DNA of 64,000 nt, from contig NZ_CP012418.1 of NCBI RefSeq assembly GCF_001708405.1, positions 1,950,501 through 2,014,500 of the forward strand, written 5' to 3'. Each line of letters begins with the position of its first letter. Positions within the stretch are counted from its first letter, which is position 1. The DNA comes from Kangiella sediminilitoris (GTDB taxonomy: Bacteria; Pseudomonadota; Gammaproteobacteria; Enterobacterales; Kangiellaceae). Position numbers and translations under genes: made by a program. The notes below the pieces were generated by a model. It searched no databases and was not told the origin of the DNA. It saw nothing but the letters and a program-made list of their open reading frames with translations. Below are positions 29,711-38,190 of the stretch, piece by piece.

Positions 29711-30400
29711 ATGAGCGATTTTACTCTTAATGCAGAATTACGCAGCGACATAGGGAAAGGTGCGAGCCGCCGCCTACGTCGTCTTGCGGACAAAATCCCG
29801 GCCATCGTATATGGCGGTAACGAAGAAGCAAAGTCTATCACTTTGCACCACGACGAAATCAACAACATGTTGGATGACGAAGCGGCTTACTCGTCAATCA
29901 TCAACCTGGTTATTGATGGCGAAACTGAAGAAGTTCTAATCAAAGACCTTCAGCGTCACCCATTCAAGTTGAAACTAATGCACGTTGACTTTAAACGCAT
30001 CGTACGTGGTGAAAACATGGAAGCTAACGTTCCATTGCACTTCATCAACGAAGACCAGGCACCTGGTAAGAAAGACGGTGGCGTTATGTCTCACCAGTTA
30101 ACTACGGTTGAGATCTCATGTCGTCCACGTAACTTACCTGAGTACATCGAAGTTGACCTAGGTGGCATGAACATCGGTGATTCTATCCACTTAAGCGAAA
30201 TCACATTGCCAGAAGGCGTTGAGCTAGTTGCCTTCATGCACGGTGACGTAGAAGAAAACGACCTGACTGTAGCTAACATGGTTCCACCAACGGTTGAAGA
30301 AGTCGAAGAAGACCTTGACGAAGTTGATGAAACTGAAGTTCCAGCTAGCGAACAGAAAGGTGAAGAAGGCGACGATACAGAAGAAAAGAACGAAGATTAA
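29711..30400 (+). CDS. rplY: 50S ribosomal protein L25/general stress protein Ctc
   Basis: Binds 5S rRNA. 229 residues: an N-terminal L25 domain (about 1-95, RSDIGKGASRRLRRLADKIPAI in pieces) and a C-terminal beta TL5/Ctc domain (about 100-190), ending in an acidic tail. This is the long CTC form, unlike 94-residue E. coli L25. ATG at 29711 with GTGGAG upstream; the in-frame TTG at 29696 is less likely. A hairpin AACGAAGA/TCTTCGTT (30389-30409) spans the stop. pth follows, as is common. Confidence 0.96.
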   Translation: MSDFTLNAELRSDIGKGASRRLRRLADKIPAIVYGGNEEAKSITLHHDEINNMLDDEAAYSSIINLVIDGETEEVLIKDLQRHPFKLKLMHVDFKRIVRGENMEANVPLHFINEDQAPGKKDGGVMSHQLTTVEISCRPRNLPEYIEVDLGGMNIGDSIHLSEITLPEGVELVAFMHGDVEENDLTVANMVPPTVEEVEEDLDEVDETEVPASEQKGEEGDDTEEKNED

Positions 30401-30434
30401 TTCTTCGTTCACTCTGAACGCCTTCAGTTAGACG

Positions 30435-31028
30435 ATGTCTAGCATAAAGTTAATTGTGGGCCTGGCCAATCCAGGCTCACAATATCAAGATACCCGTCAT
30501 AACGCTGGTGCCTGGTACGTCGAAGAACTGGCACGAGCTTATAATATCCCCTTCAAAGTCGAAAGTAAGTTCCATGGCATGTTCGCCAAAGGATTAATTG
30601 GCTCTGAAGAAATCAAATTATTAATCCCAACCACCTTTATGAACGTCAGTGGCAAAGCCATTCAGGCCGTCGCTAACTTTTATAAAATTGCTCCCGAAGA
30701 AATTCTCGTCGCACACGACGAACTGGATATCGAGCCGGGAACCCTAAAGCTAAAACGCGGTGGCGGCCACGGTGGTCATAACGGCCTGCGTGACACCATC
30801 AGCAAGTTGGGTAACAACAAAGAATTTATGCGCTTACGCGTCGGCATTGGCCACCCCGGACACAAAAGTCAGGTCACTGGCTACGTCCTTGGAAAACCAA
30901 GCCCCGACGACCGTAATGCGATCAATCTGGCGATTGATGAAGCCGTACGCGAAACCCCGACGCTGCTGAGCGGCGACTGGGACAAAGCCGTACACAGACT
31001 GCATAGCGTTAAAGCTGGCGCTCAATAA
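30435..31028 (+). CDS. pth: Peptidyl-tRNA hydrolase
   Basis: Releases tRNA from prematurely dropped peptidyl-tRNA. 197 residues; [17 protein letters not shown] holds the catalytic His, with [33 protein letters not shown] (in parts) and [10 protein letters not shown] all present. ATG at 30435. ychF follows after 27 bases. Confidence 0.97.
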   Translation: MSSIKLIVGLANPGSQYQDTRHNAGAWYVEELARAYNIPFKVESKFHGMFAKGLIGSEEIKLLIPTTFMNVSGKAIQAVANFYKIAPEEILVAHDELDIEPGTLKLKRGGGHGGHNGLRDTISKLGNNKEFMRLRVGIGHPGHKSQVTGYVLGKPSPDDRNAINLAIDEAVRETPTLLSGDWDKAVHRLHSVKAGAQ

Positions 31029-31055
31029 ACCGAATCAATAGTAGAGAGAAGTAAC

Positions 31056-32147
31056 ATGGCACTAAATTGTGGAATCGTGGGCTTGCCCAATGTTGGAAAA
31101 TCGACCCTGTTCAATGCACTGACAGACGCAGGCATTGATGCTGCCAACTACCCTTTCTGTACCATTGAACCGAATACCGGCGTGGTACCGATCCCAGATC
31201 CACGCATCGACGAAATCGCCAAGATCGCCAACCCACAGAAAATCCTACACGCAACCATGGAGTTCGTGGATATCGCAGGATTGGTCGCGGGTGCCTCGAA
31301 AGGCGAAGGTCTGGGCAACAAGTTCCTGGCGAATATTCGTGAAACTCACGCAATCGCTCACGTCGTGCGCTGCTTCGCCAACGACGACGTAGTACACGTT
31401 GCCGGTAAGGTCGACCCAATCGCCGATATCGAAACGATTAACACCGAATTAGCGCTGGCGGATCTGGAAGCGGTCGAAAAACGTATTATTAAAACAGCCA
31501 AGGTCGCCAAAAGCGGCGATAAAGACGCCAAAGCAGAGCTTGCGCTGCTGGAGAAAGCCAAAGAATGCCTCGACGAAGGTAAAGCCCTTCGCAGCATGGA
31601 TTTGGACAAAGACGAGCGCAAACTGATGCGTAAGTTCCAGCTAATCACGATTAAGCCGACCATGTACATCGCTAACGTCAGCGAAGACGGTTTCGAAGAT
31701 AATCCTCTTTTAGACAAGGTTCGTGAGTTCGCAGCTTCTGAGCACGCCGAAGTCGTGCCTATCTGCGCCTCTATCGAATCGGAAATCGCCGCGCTGGACG
31801 ACGAAGACAAGGTCGACTTCCTGAATGACCTGGGCTTAGAAGAGCCGGGCCTGAACCGCGTTATCCGCGCTGGTTACAAGCTGCTCGACCTACAGACCTA
31901 CTTTACTGCTGGCGAGAAAGAAGTTCGCGCATGGCAGGTTAAAGTCGGAGCTACCGCACCACAGGCCGCTGGCGTCATTCACACAGACTTCGAAAAAGGC
32001 TTTATCCGCGCCGAAGTAGTCTCCTACGACGACTACATCGGTCATAACGGCGAATCTGGCGCTAAAGAAGCCGGAAAATGGCGTCTGGAAGGTAAAGATT
32101 ACATCGTCAAAGACGGCGACGTCATGCACTTCCGCTTTAACGTATAG
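31056..32147 (+). CDS. ychF: Redox-regulated ATPase YchF
   Basis: Obg-family P-loop protein that prefers ATP and is a negative regulator of the oxidative stress response. 363 residues; G1 [15 protein letters not shown]3 [19 protein letters not shown], the atypical NVSE-type G4 region (IANVSEDG), and a C-terminal TGS domain (about 280-363). pth-ychF is a standard pair. GAGAGAAG precedes the ATG. Confidence 0.97.
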   Translation: MALNCGIVGLPNVGKSTLFNALTDAGIDAANYPFCTIEPNTGVVPIPDPRIDEIAKIANPQKILHATMEFVDIAGLVAGASKGEGLGNKFLANIRETHAIAHVVRCFANDDVVHVAGKVDPIADIETINTELALADLEAVEKRIIKTAKVAKSGDKDAKAELALLEKAKECLDEGKALRSMDLDKDERKLMRKFQLITIKPTMYIANVSEDGFEDNPLLDKVREFAASEHAEVVPICASIESEIAALDDEDKVDFLNDLGLEEPGLNRVIRAGYKLLDLQTYFTAGEKEVRAWQVKVGATAPQAAGVIHTDFEKGFIRAEVVSYDDYIGHNGESGAKEAGKWRLEGKDYIVKDGDVMHFRFNV

Positions 32148-32187
32148 AGCTATTACAATCATTTGCGAGATTTTCTAAGAGCACGTC

Positions 32188-32233
32188 ATTACCCGGCACC
32201 AGAGGCACTTCCTTTGGTCGCTCACCGGGTAAT
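32188..32233 (+). other. Long stem-loop between ychF and tRNA-Met
   Basis: ATTACCCGG (32188-32196) pairs with CCGGGTAAT (32225-32233). Inside, ACCAGAGG and CCTTTGGT form a further stem around a short loop. There is no T run, so it is not a standard terminator. It may stabilise the ychF 3' end or be a small repeat element. Confidence 0.45.
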
Positions 32234-32297
32234 CTCGGCTCATAATCATCGCTAACCCAATTAAAGAAAAAAATCTGATTGTTTTGTCGTTTTAGGC

Positions 32298-32327
32298 TTG
32301 ACATAAAGGCCCGAAATCACGAAAATA
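32298..32327 (+). promoter_or_regulatory. tRNA-Met promoter
   Basis: Perfect -35 TTGACA at 32298-32303, spacing of 17-18 bases to an A-rich -10 (GAAAATA, 32321-32327), then a GC-rich discriminator (CGCGCC) as in stringently controlled tRNA promoters. The predicted start is about 10 bases before the tRNA. Confidence 0.7.
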
Positions 32328-32343
32328 CGCGCCACTGAATTAA

Positions 32344-32420
32344 GGCTATGTAGCTCAGCTGGTTAGAGCACAGCATTCATAATGCTGGGGTCGGTGGTTC
32401 AAGTCCACCCATAGCTACCA
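32344..32420 (+). tRNA. tRNA-Met, elongator type (anticodon CAU)
   Basis: 77 bases with encoded CCA. Acceptor GGCTATG pairs with CATAGCT (first pair G-U); D arm AGCTCAGCTGGTTAGAGC; anticodon loop around CAT; T arm GGTTCAAGTCC. It is close to E. coli elongator tRNA-Met. A Met-elongator identity is preferred, although a lysidine-modified Ile tRNA also has CAU. It forms the left edge of the accessory island. Confidence 0.92.
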
Positions 32421-32431
32421 TATTAAAAAAG

Positions 32432-32461
32432 GCTTACAGAGCAATCTGTAAGCTTTTTTTT
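32432..32461 (+). terminator. Rho-independent terminator after tRNA-Met
   Basis: GCTTACAGA (32432-32440) and TCTGTAAGC (32445-32453) form a 9-bp stem with a GCAA tetraloop, followed by eight T. Confidence 0.93.
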
Positions 32462-32474
32462 GCCTCTAATTTCT

Positions 32475-32494
32475 GTAAGTCCATCGTAAGTCCA
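32475..32494 (+). repeat. Tandem 9-bp direct repeat next to tRNA-Met
   Basis: GTAAGTCCA occurs twice (32475-32483 and 32486-32494), 11 bases apart from start to start, between the tRNA-Met terminator and the 3' end of the island operon. Such short repeats can mark integration or arm-type sites, but no integrase gene or second copy of the tRNA end was seen. Confidence 0.5.
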
Positions 32495-32554
32495 ACCGAT
32501 AACTTTAAATTTACTTTGATATTAACTAATCAGTTTTCGCCTTTGTGTAATTTG

Positions 32555-33127
32555 TTACGTATTGCTAAGTTTCGAATATAACTCAAGAATTATAGTTTTT
32601 AGGATTACAGTTACTGGTCGAAGCAACTCAACTTGTACTTCCTCAAACTGCTTGTGTCCATGAAACATATTACATCTAACCGTGTATATAAGATCTAAGA
32701 TAGCTTCCACTTTTTCTTCTGAATCTGTTGACCTTAATGAAGCAAGAAGTTTCTTATCTTTATTTGGCTGCCTTCTGCCATATGGCATGCTGAGCTTGAT
32801 ATAAAACCTTTGATTTTCTATGCTGGATATTAAACTCTCTAACGACTCATTACTTTGTCCATCTCTGGTAATTATCTCTAGTATCCTTTCGTGACCAATG
32901 TATATAGGTACGAATTTAGTGGCCGCTTTACGGTCGGGGATGCGTCCGTTTAGTTTTATTTCCTTACTTCGAGCTAATACAAAAGCCGCTTCAGCGTATA
33001 GTTTGTTATAAAGAGTAAACAATGAAAAAGCTTTATTAAAATAATCAGCAAGTTGCTCACCACTATAACTTTCAGACTTCCTGAGCCACTCTTCATAAAA
33101 ATCATTAACGTGTGGATGTAATGACAT
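32555..33127 (-). CDS. HEPN-motif protein downstream of HerA
   Basis: 190-residue protein, mostly helical. Near the C-terminus it has YTVRCNMFHGHK, where R151-x4-H156 matches the Rx4-6H active-site motif of HEPN-domain RNases and toxins, followed by a long helix. No signal peptide or membrane segment. It starts 44 bases after the herA stop on the same strand, so it is probably the third gene of the SIR2-HerA operon. I infer a HEPN RNase or an accessory protein of the defence module; no close family was recognised from memory, and an uncharacterised HEPN-like regulator is also possible. Confidence 0.75.
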   Translation of the reverse strand: MSLHPHVNDFYEEWLRKSESYSGEQLADYFNKAFSLFTLYNKLYAEAAFVLARSKEIKLNGRIPDRKAATKFVPIYIGHERILEIITRDGQSNESLESLISSIENQRFYIKLSMPYGRRQPNKDKKLLASLRSTDSEEKVEAILDLIYTVRCNMFHGHKQFEEVQVELLRPVTVILKTIILELYSKLSNT

Positions 33128-33171
33128 ATTTTAACCTATTACTATTTTTGGGTATCGACTGTGAAGCCAGA

Positions 33172-35007
33172 TTAGCTACACATTCTCTTGGCTATTTCTT
33201 TTAATTCGTTCAGTTCTAAGCGTTCACTAGCCCAGCCCTGAGCAAATGGAATCGTATACGATTTTGGCAACTGCTCTTCCTTCAAGTCCCTAACTCTTAT
33301 TCTTGAAGGCAGGGCTGCCCCTTCACCAACAAATATCGCTTCTTGCTGGGATAATATAGGTAGCGCTCCTACCATGCCGGAAAGGCCATCTGGTAAAAAG
33401 CGCGCGACATGCTGTTGATCAGCAGAATTTGTAAGCCTTAAAACTACCCACGTACCACACTGTGATATTACCGTACTGTCTACATCTGCGGGGCGTTGAC
33501 TTACCAACATCAAGCCTATTCCGTATTTTCTTCCTTCCCTTGCAATACGCCTTATTGCTCCTTGAGCCGCTGCATATTGAGCCTCCCCATGATCAGGGAC
33601 ATACCTATGGGCTTCTTCGCATACAAGTAAAATTGGGTCTTTCTCTTTTTCTTCCTGCTTCTGAAAAACTTTATACTGGAAAAGCAATCTAGCTATTAAT
33701 GCAGTCAATGGGCCTGCAACTTCATTTGGCAGGCCTGAAATATCAATAATCCTAATATCTTTTCCAGCCTGATTAGGCGAACCTATGAATTGATTTAAGA
33801 CTTGATCTAGCTGAATTTCATTATCATTATCGTTCCAACACTTCATCATAAATGAAAGCCGAGTATCTCTTCGAAGTACCTTGAGCTTATCCAATATGGA
33901 AGGAACAGGTGATTTTGTCAGCTCAGTATTTGACATAGTTACATGCCCAGCATTTGTTTTTCTTCCTCCCTGTATATATTTAATATGACTTTCGAACTCT
34001 TCCAAACAGAATGGCCTAGGTTTGTCACGGTCAAACTCAAGAATGTCCGACATATCTTTGCCATCACAAAGATCTGGGTCATCAAAACTATCTAGATGAT
34101 CTAGTACATCTGTTCCGAACTCTCTCGGGCAAGGCTTAACTATCTTAGCTGCAACCATTCTGGCATGAGCAAGTGCTTTCTGAACTGCATTGTTCTGGCT
34201 AGTAGCACTTCTTTCTGTTTTACCAATAATCAGATTAGTAAACTCGTCGCTAGACATTAACCAATACGGAAGCCTTATCTCTTCTTGCCCGTCATCACCA
34301 GTTGCGATGTCATATGCACGGTACTGTACAGCTCTTTCTTTAAAAGCTGAACCATACTCGCCATGAGGATCAATGACCACTATCTGCGGAGACAGTTCTT
34401 TGTCATTATTTTTATGCAATAGTACGCTATGAATAATCGCAGCAACGGTACCTGACTTTCCAGATCCTGTAGAACCTAGGACTGCACAATGCATACCAAA
34501 CATTTTATTAATATTAGCTCGACAGGCTGTAGATTCAGAAGCACTGTAAACCGCAAAGGGAACTAATGGATCTACTTTCTCATCTCTTGTACCTTCAGCG
34601 GAGCGGTAGACAAAAGAAACTTCTTCATTGGTTAGAAGGAATACACCTTGCTGAGGTAAAGGGTAGGTTTTAATACCACGTTTAAAAGCCAAAGTTGATT
34701 TAGTATTATTCCAGCTGCCTTCAGCTAGAAGCTGGACTTCCATTACACGCTGATCATAATCAGCAGTTACAGGCATACCAGCTTCAATTAACTCTTCTGA
34801 TCGCATTCTGAGCATTGTCACCAAGCCAAAAATTATTTTACGACCATAGTGAATTTTAACCATGCTACCTATTTGACCGATAGGGTAAACACGACCATTG
34901 AATGTTTTAGAAAGCTCAGATATTTTGTCGGAGATCTCAACTTTAATATTAGTTCCAGATACTTCAACTACTTGCCCAATTTTCAAATCTTCTTCAGGTT
35001 TAAACAT
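33172..35007 (-). CDS. herA: HerA-like hexameric ATPase of a SIR2-HerA defence module
   Basis: 611-residue FtsK/HerA-superfamily translocase. N-terminal HAS-barrel (about 1-90), Walker A GSTGSGKS (178-185), the HerA-typical DPHGEY (213-218), Walker B ILLVCEEAH (459-467) and the sensor SQRP (503-506). In known SIR2-HerA systems HerA hexamers assemble with SIR2 and drive antiphage NAD+ loss or DNA degradation. Two bases separate it from the SIR2 stop. Not a housekeeping FtsK: no membrane segments or gamma domain. Base composition is more AT-rich than that of the flanking housekeeping genes. Confidence 0.93.
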   Translation of the reverse strand: MFKPEEDLKIGQVVEVSGTNIKVEISDKISELSKTFNGRVYPIGQIGSMVKIHYGRKIIFGLVTMLRMRSEELIEAGMPVTADYDQRVMEVQLLAEGSWNNTKSTLAFKRGIKTYPLPQQGVFLLTNEEVSFVYRSAEGTRDEKVDPLVPFAVYSASESTACRANINKMFGMHCAVLGSTGSGKSGTVAAIIHSVLLHKNNDKELSPQIVVIDPHGEYGSAFKERAVQYRAYDIATGDDGQEEIRLPYWLMSSDEFTNLIIGKTERSATSQNNAVQKALAHARMVAAKIVKPCPREFGTDVLDHLDSFDDPDLCDGKDMSDILEFDRDKPRPFCLEEFESHIKYIQGGRKTNAGHVTMSNTELTKSPVPSILDKLKVLRRDTRLSFMMKCWNDNDNEIQLDQVLNQFIGSPNQAGKDIRIIDISGLPNEVAGPLTALIARLLFQYKVFQKQEEKEKDPILLVCEEAHRYVPDHGEAQYAAAQGAIRRIAREGRKYGIGLMLVSQRPADVDSTVISQCGTWVVLRLTNSADQQHVARFLPDGLSGMVGALPILSQQEAIFVGEGAALPSRIRVRDLKEEQLPKSYTIPFAQGWASERLELNELKEIAKRMCS

Positions 35008-35009
35008 TA

Positions 35010-36182
35010 TTAAACCTCACATCCATTCTTTAACACTGATGTTACTCCTTTAAATGTCCACCAATAATCATCGCCGTCTTTTCTTTTAAATGGGCCTTGG
35101 TCACCAACATATAAGCCACTCGAAGAAGCAATAATCACTCTGGGACCAAAGCTCGAGCTTCGCCACTTTTCTAAACACTCTGGAATACCCTCATTACACT
35201 CCAAAAATGCCAATAACACAGTTTTGTTTTCTTCTTTAGATAAAGCAAACTCAATTTCGTTATTAATGTGATCATCGCCAAAACTATAGCCGCAAACCGC
35301 TAATGTATTGCTTGCCGGAGAATTAAGAGACTTTCTAAATAAATCAAACTGAGAAGAAAATGGATCTTGCTGAGTCGCAATGTATTTGGTTGCTTGCGGA
35401 TAAATCAGAACCCGACGCTCTGCTTTAGGATAGCGATCATTGTCCCGTACTCTCCATACATAACCCCTTTCACAAAGAAACCAATCTATGGATCCGTGCA
35501 TCTTAACTAAATTCGCTCGCTGCCCATTTAAAGGAGCAGACTCACCATACCTTTGGGTGCGATGAGCTACTGCCCCTCCCGCAAACCCATCCCAATATGG
35601 GACTTTATTTAAAGCCAAGGCATCTTCTAAAAGAGTGTCATAGTTGGTTGTGAAAATATTAACAACTTTTCTGCGTTCATGAACGCCAGCTGTCGCATGG
35701 TTAAAAAGTGTGTCCACAAATTCTAAATGAGCTTCGATATCAACAATTGGGTTAGACAAAGAACCTTCTTCAATTGTATTTCCATCCTCGTCTTCAACAT
35801 AGCCACACCGGATTACATTTGATATCGACTCTAGAATTATATTATGGGCTTCTTCTAGGTTGGCTAACTCAACTTCACTACCATTAATTATTGTTTTCTT
35901 TTCCTTATTCCTATCAGCTAGAGCTGCATAATCACCGAGATGACTCAGGACATGTTCAATATGGCTATTTGGAGTCAGCTCATCAAACAAAGGAGTTATT
36001 ATTTCGTCGAATTGTTTCTTGTTTTTACTTTCAATGTCTTTCTTGACTTTATTAGTCAAAGGAAACATCAGTGGTATTTTAGCTTCGTAGCTAATGCCAG
36101 CTCCCATTAACCAACTCTGCTCACTACACTTTAAGTGCTCCTCGACTTGAGAAAACAACTCCTCATCAATTATTTCTTCCAT
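35010..36182 (-). CDS. SIR2-family NADase/defence protein
   Basis: 390 residues, SIR2_2-type Rossmann protein. Motifs: GAGIS (27-31) for NAD binding, FTTNYD (177-182) with the key Asn180, KMHGS (227-231) with catalytic His229, and CGYSFGDDHINNE (297-309). There is no Cys4 zinc module, so it is a defence SIR2 rather than a protein deacetylase. A longer frame begins with TTG at 36272, but that codon lies inside an inverted repeat; ATG at 36182 follows AGGAAG and is preferred. It probably depletes NAD+ on phage infection together with HerA (known for the family; inferred here). Confidence 0.92.
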   Translation of the reverse strand: MEEIIDEELFSQVEEHLKCSEQSWLMGAGISYEAKIPLMFPLTNKVKKDIESKNKKQFDEIITPLFDELTPNSHIEHVLSHLGDYAALADRNKEKKTIINGSEVELANLEEAHNIILESISNVIRCGYVEDEDGNTIEEGSLSNPIVDIEAHLEFVDTLFNHATAGVHERRKVVNIFTTNYDTLLEDALALNKVPYWDGFAGGAVAHRTQRYGESAPLNGQRANLVKMHGSIDWFLCERGYVWRVRDNDRYPKAERRVLIYPQATKYIATQQDPFSSQFDLFRKSLNSPASNTLAVCGYSFGDDHINNEIEFALSKEENKTVLLAFLECNEGIPECLEKWRSSSFGPRVIIASSSGLYVGDQGPFKRKDGDDYWWTFKGVTSVLKNGCEV

Positions 36183-36233
36183 TTTTCTTCCTATTTCCGC
36201 TAGCCTTAGCCTTTTTGGTGGTACTTTCGGATA

Positions 36234-36274
36234 TTTTGGGGTCAGAATACATGTAAATTTCTCTGACCCCAAAA
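36234..36274. repeat. 13-bp perfect inverted repeat (GGGGTCAG type) in the SIR2 leader
   Basis: TTTTGGGGTCAGA (36234-36246) and TCTGACCCCAAAA (36262-36274) flank a 15-base spacer. Short GGGGTCAG...CTGACCCC palindromes are widely dispersed in gammaproteobacteria, often near Y1/REP-type transposases (recalled, not searched). On RNA it makes a strong hairpin that could terminate transcripts from upstream or shape the SIR2 leader. Confidence 0.8.
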
Positions 36275-36306
36275 CCCCGCTATTCTATTCTCTTAAAGAC
36301 GTTTGT

Positions 36307-36555
36307 TTATATGGATGGAGTTTCTCCAACTATATTTTTCTTTTCAGAACTTTTGGGTATATGCGAATGCACTTCGCCATCATGACTATGAGCCATACTG
36401 GCCGCTCTATGATAGTGATAACCAGAACATAGGCCTTTCTCTTTAGACTTCTTACTACAGTTATGACCGCCATTTTTATCTAATCTACCGCTATGGCCGT
36501 CCGCTGCGAATACGAATAAACAAAGACATGCTGCTAATATCATTCTTATTTTCAT
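36307..36555 (-). CDS. Small secreted YHYH-motif protein
   Basis: 82 residues. N-terminal signal peptide (MILAACLCLFVFAADGHSG), then RLDKNGGHNCSKKSKEKGLC and GYHYHRA. The HSGxxDxxGGHxC...GYHYH pattern is known from many small exported proteins of unknown function, probably metal-binding through His and Cys. The C-terminal HSHDGEVHSH adds more His. It is on the same strand as the SIR2-HerA operon but separated by the inverted repeat. Confidence 0.75.
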   Translation of the reverse strand: MKIRMILAACLCLFVFAADGHSGRLDKNGGHNCSKKSKEKGLCSGYHYHRAASMAHSHDGEVHSHIPKSSEKKNIVGETPSI

Positions 36556-36593
36556 AATTATTTTCCTTTTAGTCCAAGTTAAACGTTGATGTA

Positions 36594-36614
36594 TTAACCT
36601 AATGGTTAGGTTAA
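36594..36614. repeat. Inverted repeat TTAACCTAA/TTAGGTTAA
   Basis: TTAACCTAA (36594-36602), spacer TGG, TTAGGTTAA (36606-36614). It lies between the small membrane protein gene and the YHYH gene. The half-site TTAGGTTAA recurs upstream (36967-36975), so it may be an operator and not a terminator; no T run follows. Confidence 0.5.
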
Positions 36615-36622
36615 TTATTCAT

Positions 36623-36898
36623 TTAGGCTGACTTTGAATTTTTTTCTATCTGCACTTGGCAAAGTGCTGTTTGGGCTTGGAGTTTATGAGCGAATGCTTT
36701 CTCTTTCCCCATTGCATAACCGATAACTCCGCCAATGACTGCGCCAACTGCACCTAGAATCGGTTCCCTTGTAGCAAGACCAGCGAAACCAAGGAGTATT
36801 ACGCCTAAAATCGAATATGAGCGGATAATGCTATTCGCCTTAACATATAGTCGGTCGGCGAATTCCTGTATTACTGTTGGATCGTATTGAGCGGACAT
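36623..36898 (-). CDS. Small membrane protein with glycine-rich helices
   Basis: 91 residues from ATG at 36898 (SD AGGAAGGG). A soluble N-terminal part (SAQYDPTVIQEFADRLYVKA), then two hydrophobic stretches: YSILGVILLGFAGLA and ILGAVGAVIGGVIGYAMG, the second being glycine-zipper-like. A longer frame starts at 36955 but lacks a better start. I do not recognise the family. First gene of the minus-strand island series; it may be unrelated cargo. Confidence 0.6.
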   Translation of the reverse strand: MSAQYDPTVIQEFADRLYVKANSIIRSYSILGVILLGFAGLATREPILGAVGAVIGGVIGYAMGKEKAFAHKLQAQTALCQVQIEKNSKSA

Positions 36899-37311
36899 AA
36901 AATAACCCTTCCTTTTCTGATTAAAAATAAGAAAACTAGAGTTTAGTCGCTCCAAACTACTTTATATTAGGTTAAAGTCTAAGCTTGTGAAATAGGTTAA
37001 TATTATTTGGGACTAAAGAGTACATAATCTCATCGTACTTCTACTATCAATACCCGGATAACTTTTTCCTACAACCAAATCTAATGTTTCTTATAATTTT
37101 TTATTTTTATGTATTGTTAATGGGAGCAATAATTTTAGTCTTTGTCTTCCCTGCTCATAATCTATACGATGTCAGATTTTTTTACAACTGTATATTTAAT
37201 GCGCAAATGCATTGCCGAATATAATTTTTTTTGAGAGGACAAATCTTTTTATTGTTTGAAGTTATGAAAGATTATGGTTTGTAGTAAAAAAACTTCCCTG
37301 GAAAACGTTTG
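36899..37311. other. AT-rich gap at the right edge of the island
   Basis: About 410 bases without a convincing gene. TTAGGTTAA (36967-36975) and ATAGGTTAA (36992-37000) are direct repeats 25 bases apart upstream of the small membrane protein gene and may be operator half-sites. The rest is strikingly AT-rich (for example 37081-37120). No tRNA fragment or integrase was seen. Confidence 0.5.
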
Positions 37312-37350
37312 GAAAAATGGCCACTCAGGTTTTAGTCGACTAGTGGCCAT
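37312..37350 (-). terminator. Terminator after the MipA-like gene
   Basis: On the minus strand ATGGCCACT (37350-37342) pairs with AGTGGCCAT (37325-37317), with a 16-base loop, followed by five T. It is 13 bases after the gene's stop. Confidence 0.8.
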
Positions 37351-37362
37351 TATTGCGTCTGT

Positions 37363-38190
37363 TTAGAATATGTAGATAAACCCGACGCTGACTTCGGCTT
37401 CATAATCGCTGCGGGCGATTGGGCTATCCTGAACGTCGCTTCTGTAATGCTCATAGAGCGCTTCGCCGAAGATCTGCCAGTTATCGTTGAGGTAATAGCG
37501 ATAGGTGTAATCGATTCCTATCGAGCGAAGGCCGCCGCTCAAGTTGGTTTGGGGCAATCCTGAGGCGGCTGACTGCTGTGCGTTTATGCCGAAACCTTTG
37601 TTGGCATATTCGCTGTCGTGAAATACTCCGACGAGATTAATTTCAGATCCGGTTCCGTCCAGCTGATCGCCAAAGCGGTAACCTACTCCGAAGAGTCCTA
37701 GATTACCGGTACCGCCAGTCACGACTCGGCCAACCAGCCAATAGCGCCAGTCGTCATCGAGAGCGTAACGGGATTGAAGAACTAACTCGGTATCTTCTTC
37801 TGTATCACCGAGTCCATCCAAACGACCGTCATCTGAATCACTTTCTTCACGCCCCTCATCAAAGGCCACGGCAACATCGAATAGCCATTTATCAGAACGG
37901 ACACCACGCCAGCCCAGCGCCTCGCCTGCCCAATAGAAAATATCATCACCGCTACGCCATTGTACGGCGCCAGCAGGCTGGGCTTCGAATCCAAATTCAT
38001 CCGACCCTTCGTAGGCAGATTCATATTCAACACCAAAGCCTAATCCAAAACTCCAGCCGTCCTGACCTTTGGTAAAGTCGTCGACTGAGGGTAAAGGTAC
38101 TAAGGCTGTTTTTTCATCTTCCGCTAATGCTGTATGACTCATAAAACTCTGTACCAGCATTATCGAGAGTAAACCTGTAAGCTTTTTCAT
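37363..38190 (-). CDS. MipA/OmpV-family outer-membrane protein
   Basis: 275-residue beta-barrel protein. Signal peptide MKKLTGLLSIMLVQSFMSHTALA, then alternating strands, with family features GWSFGLGFGVEYESAYEGSD and the C-terminal aromatic strand SVGFIYIF. MipA in E. coli scaffolds murein enzymes; other members are porin-like. ATG at 38190 with GAGGG upstream is better than the earlier in-frame start at 38205. Function in this organism is uncertain. Confidence 0.85.
   Translation of the reverse strand: MKKLTGLLSIMLVQSFMSHTALAEDEKTALVPLPSVDDFTKGQDGWSFGLGFGVEYESAYEGSDEFGFEAQPAGAVQWRSGDDIFYWAGEALGWRGVRSDKWLFDVAVAFDEGREESDSDDGRLDGLGDTEEDTELVLQSRYALDDDWRYWLVGRVVTGGTGNLGLFGVGYRFGDQLDGTGSEINLVGVFHDSEYANKGFGINAQQSAASGLPQTNLSGGLRSIGIDYTYRYYLNDNWQIFGEALYEHYRSDVQDSPIARSDYEAEVSVGFIYIF

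Noticed and set aside
36183-36272. N-terminal extension of the SIR2 protein from TTG 36272
   Set aside because: The extension is encoded by the inverted repeat and is not SIR2-like; ATG 36182 has a good ribosome site.
32344-37311. Integrative element with att sites at tRNA-Met
   Set aside because: No integrase gene and no second copy of the tRNA 3' end could be seen, so only an island of unknown origin is claimed.
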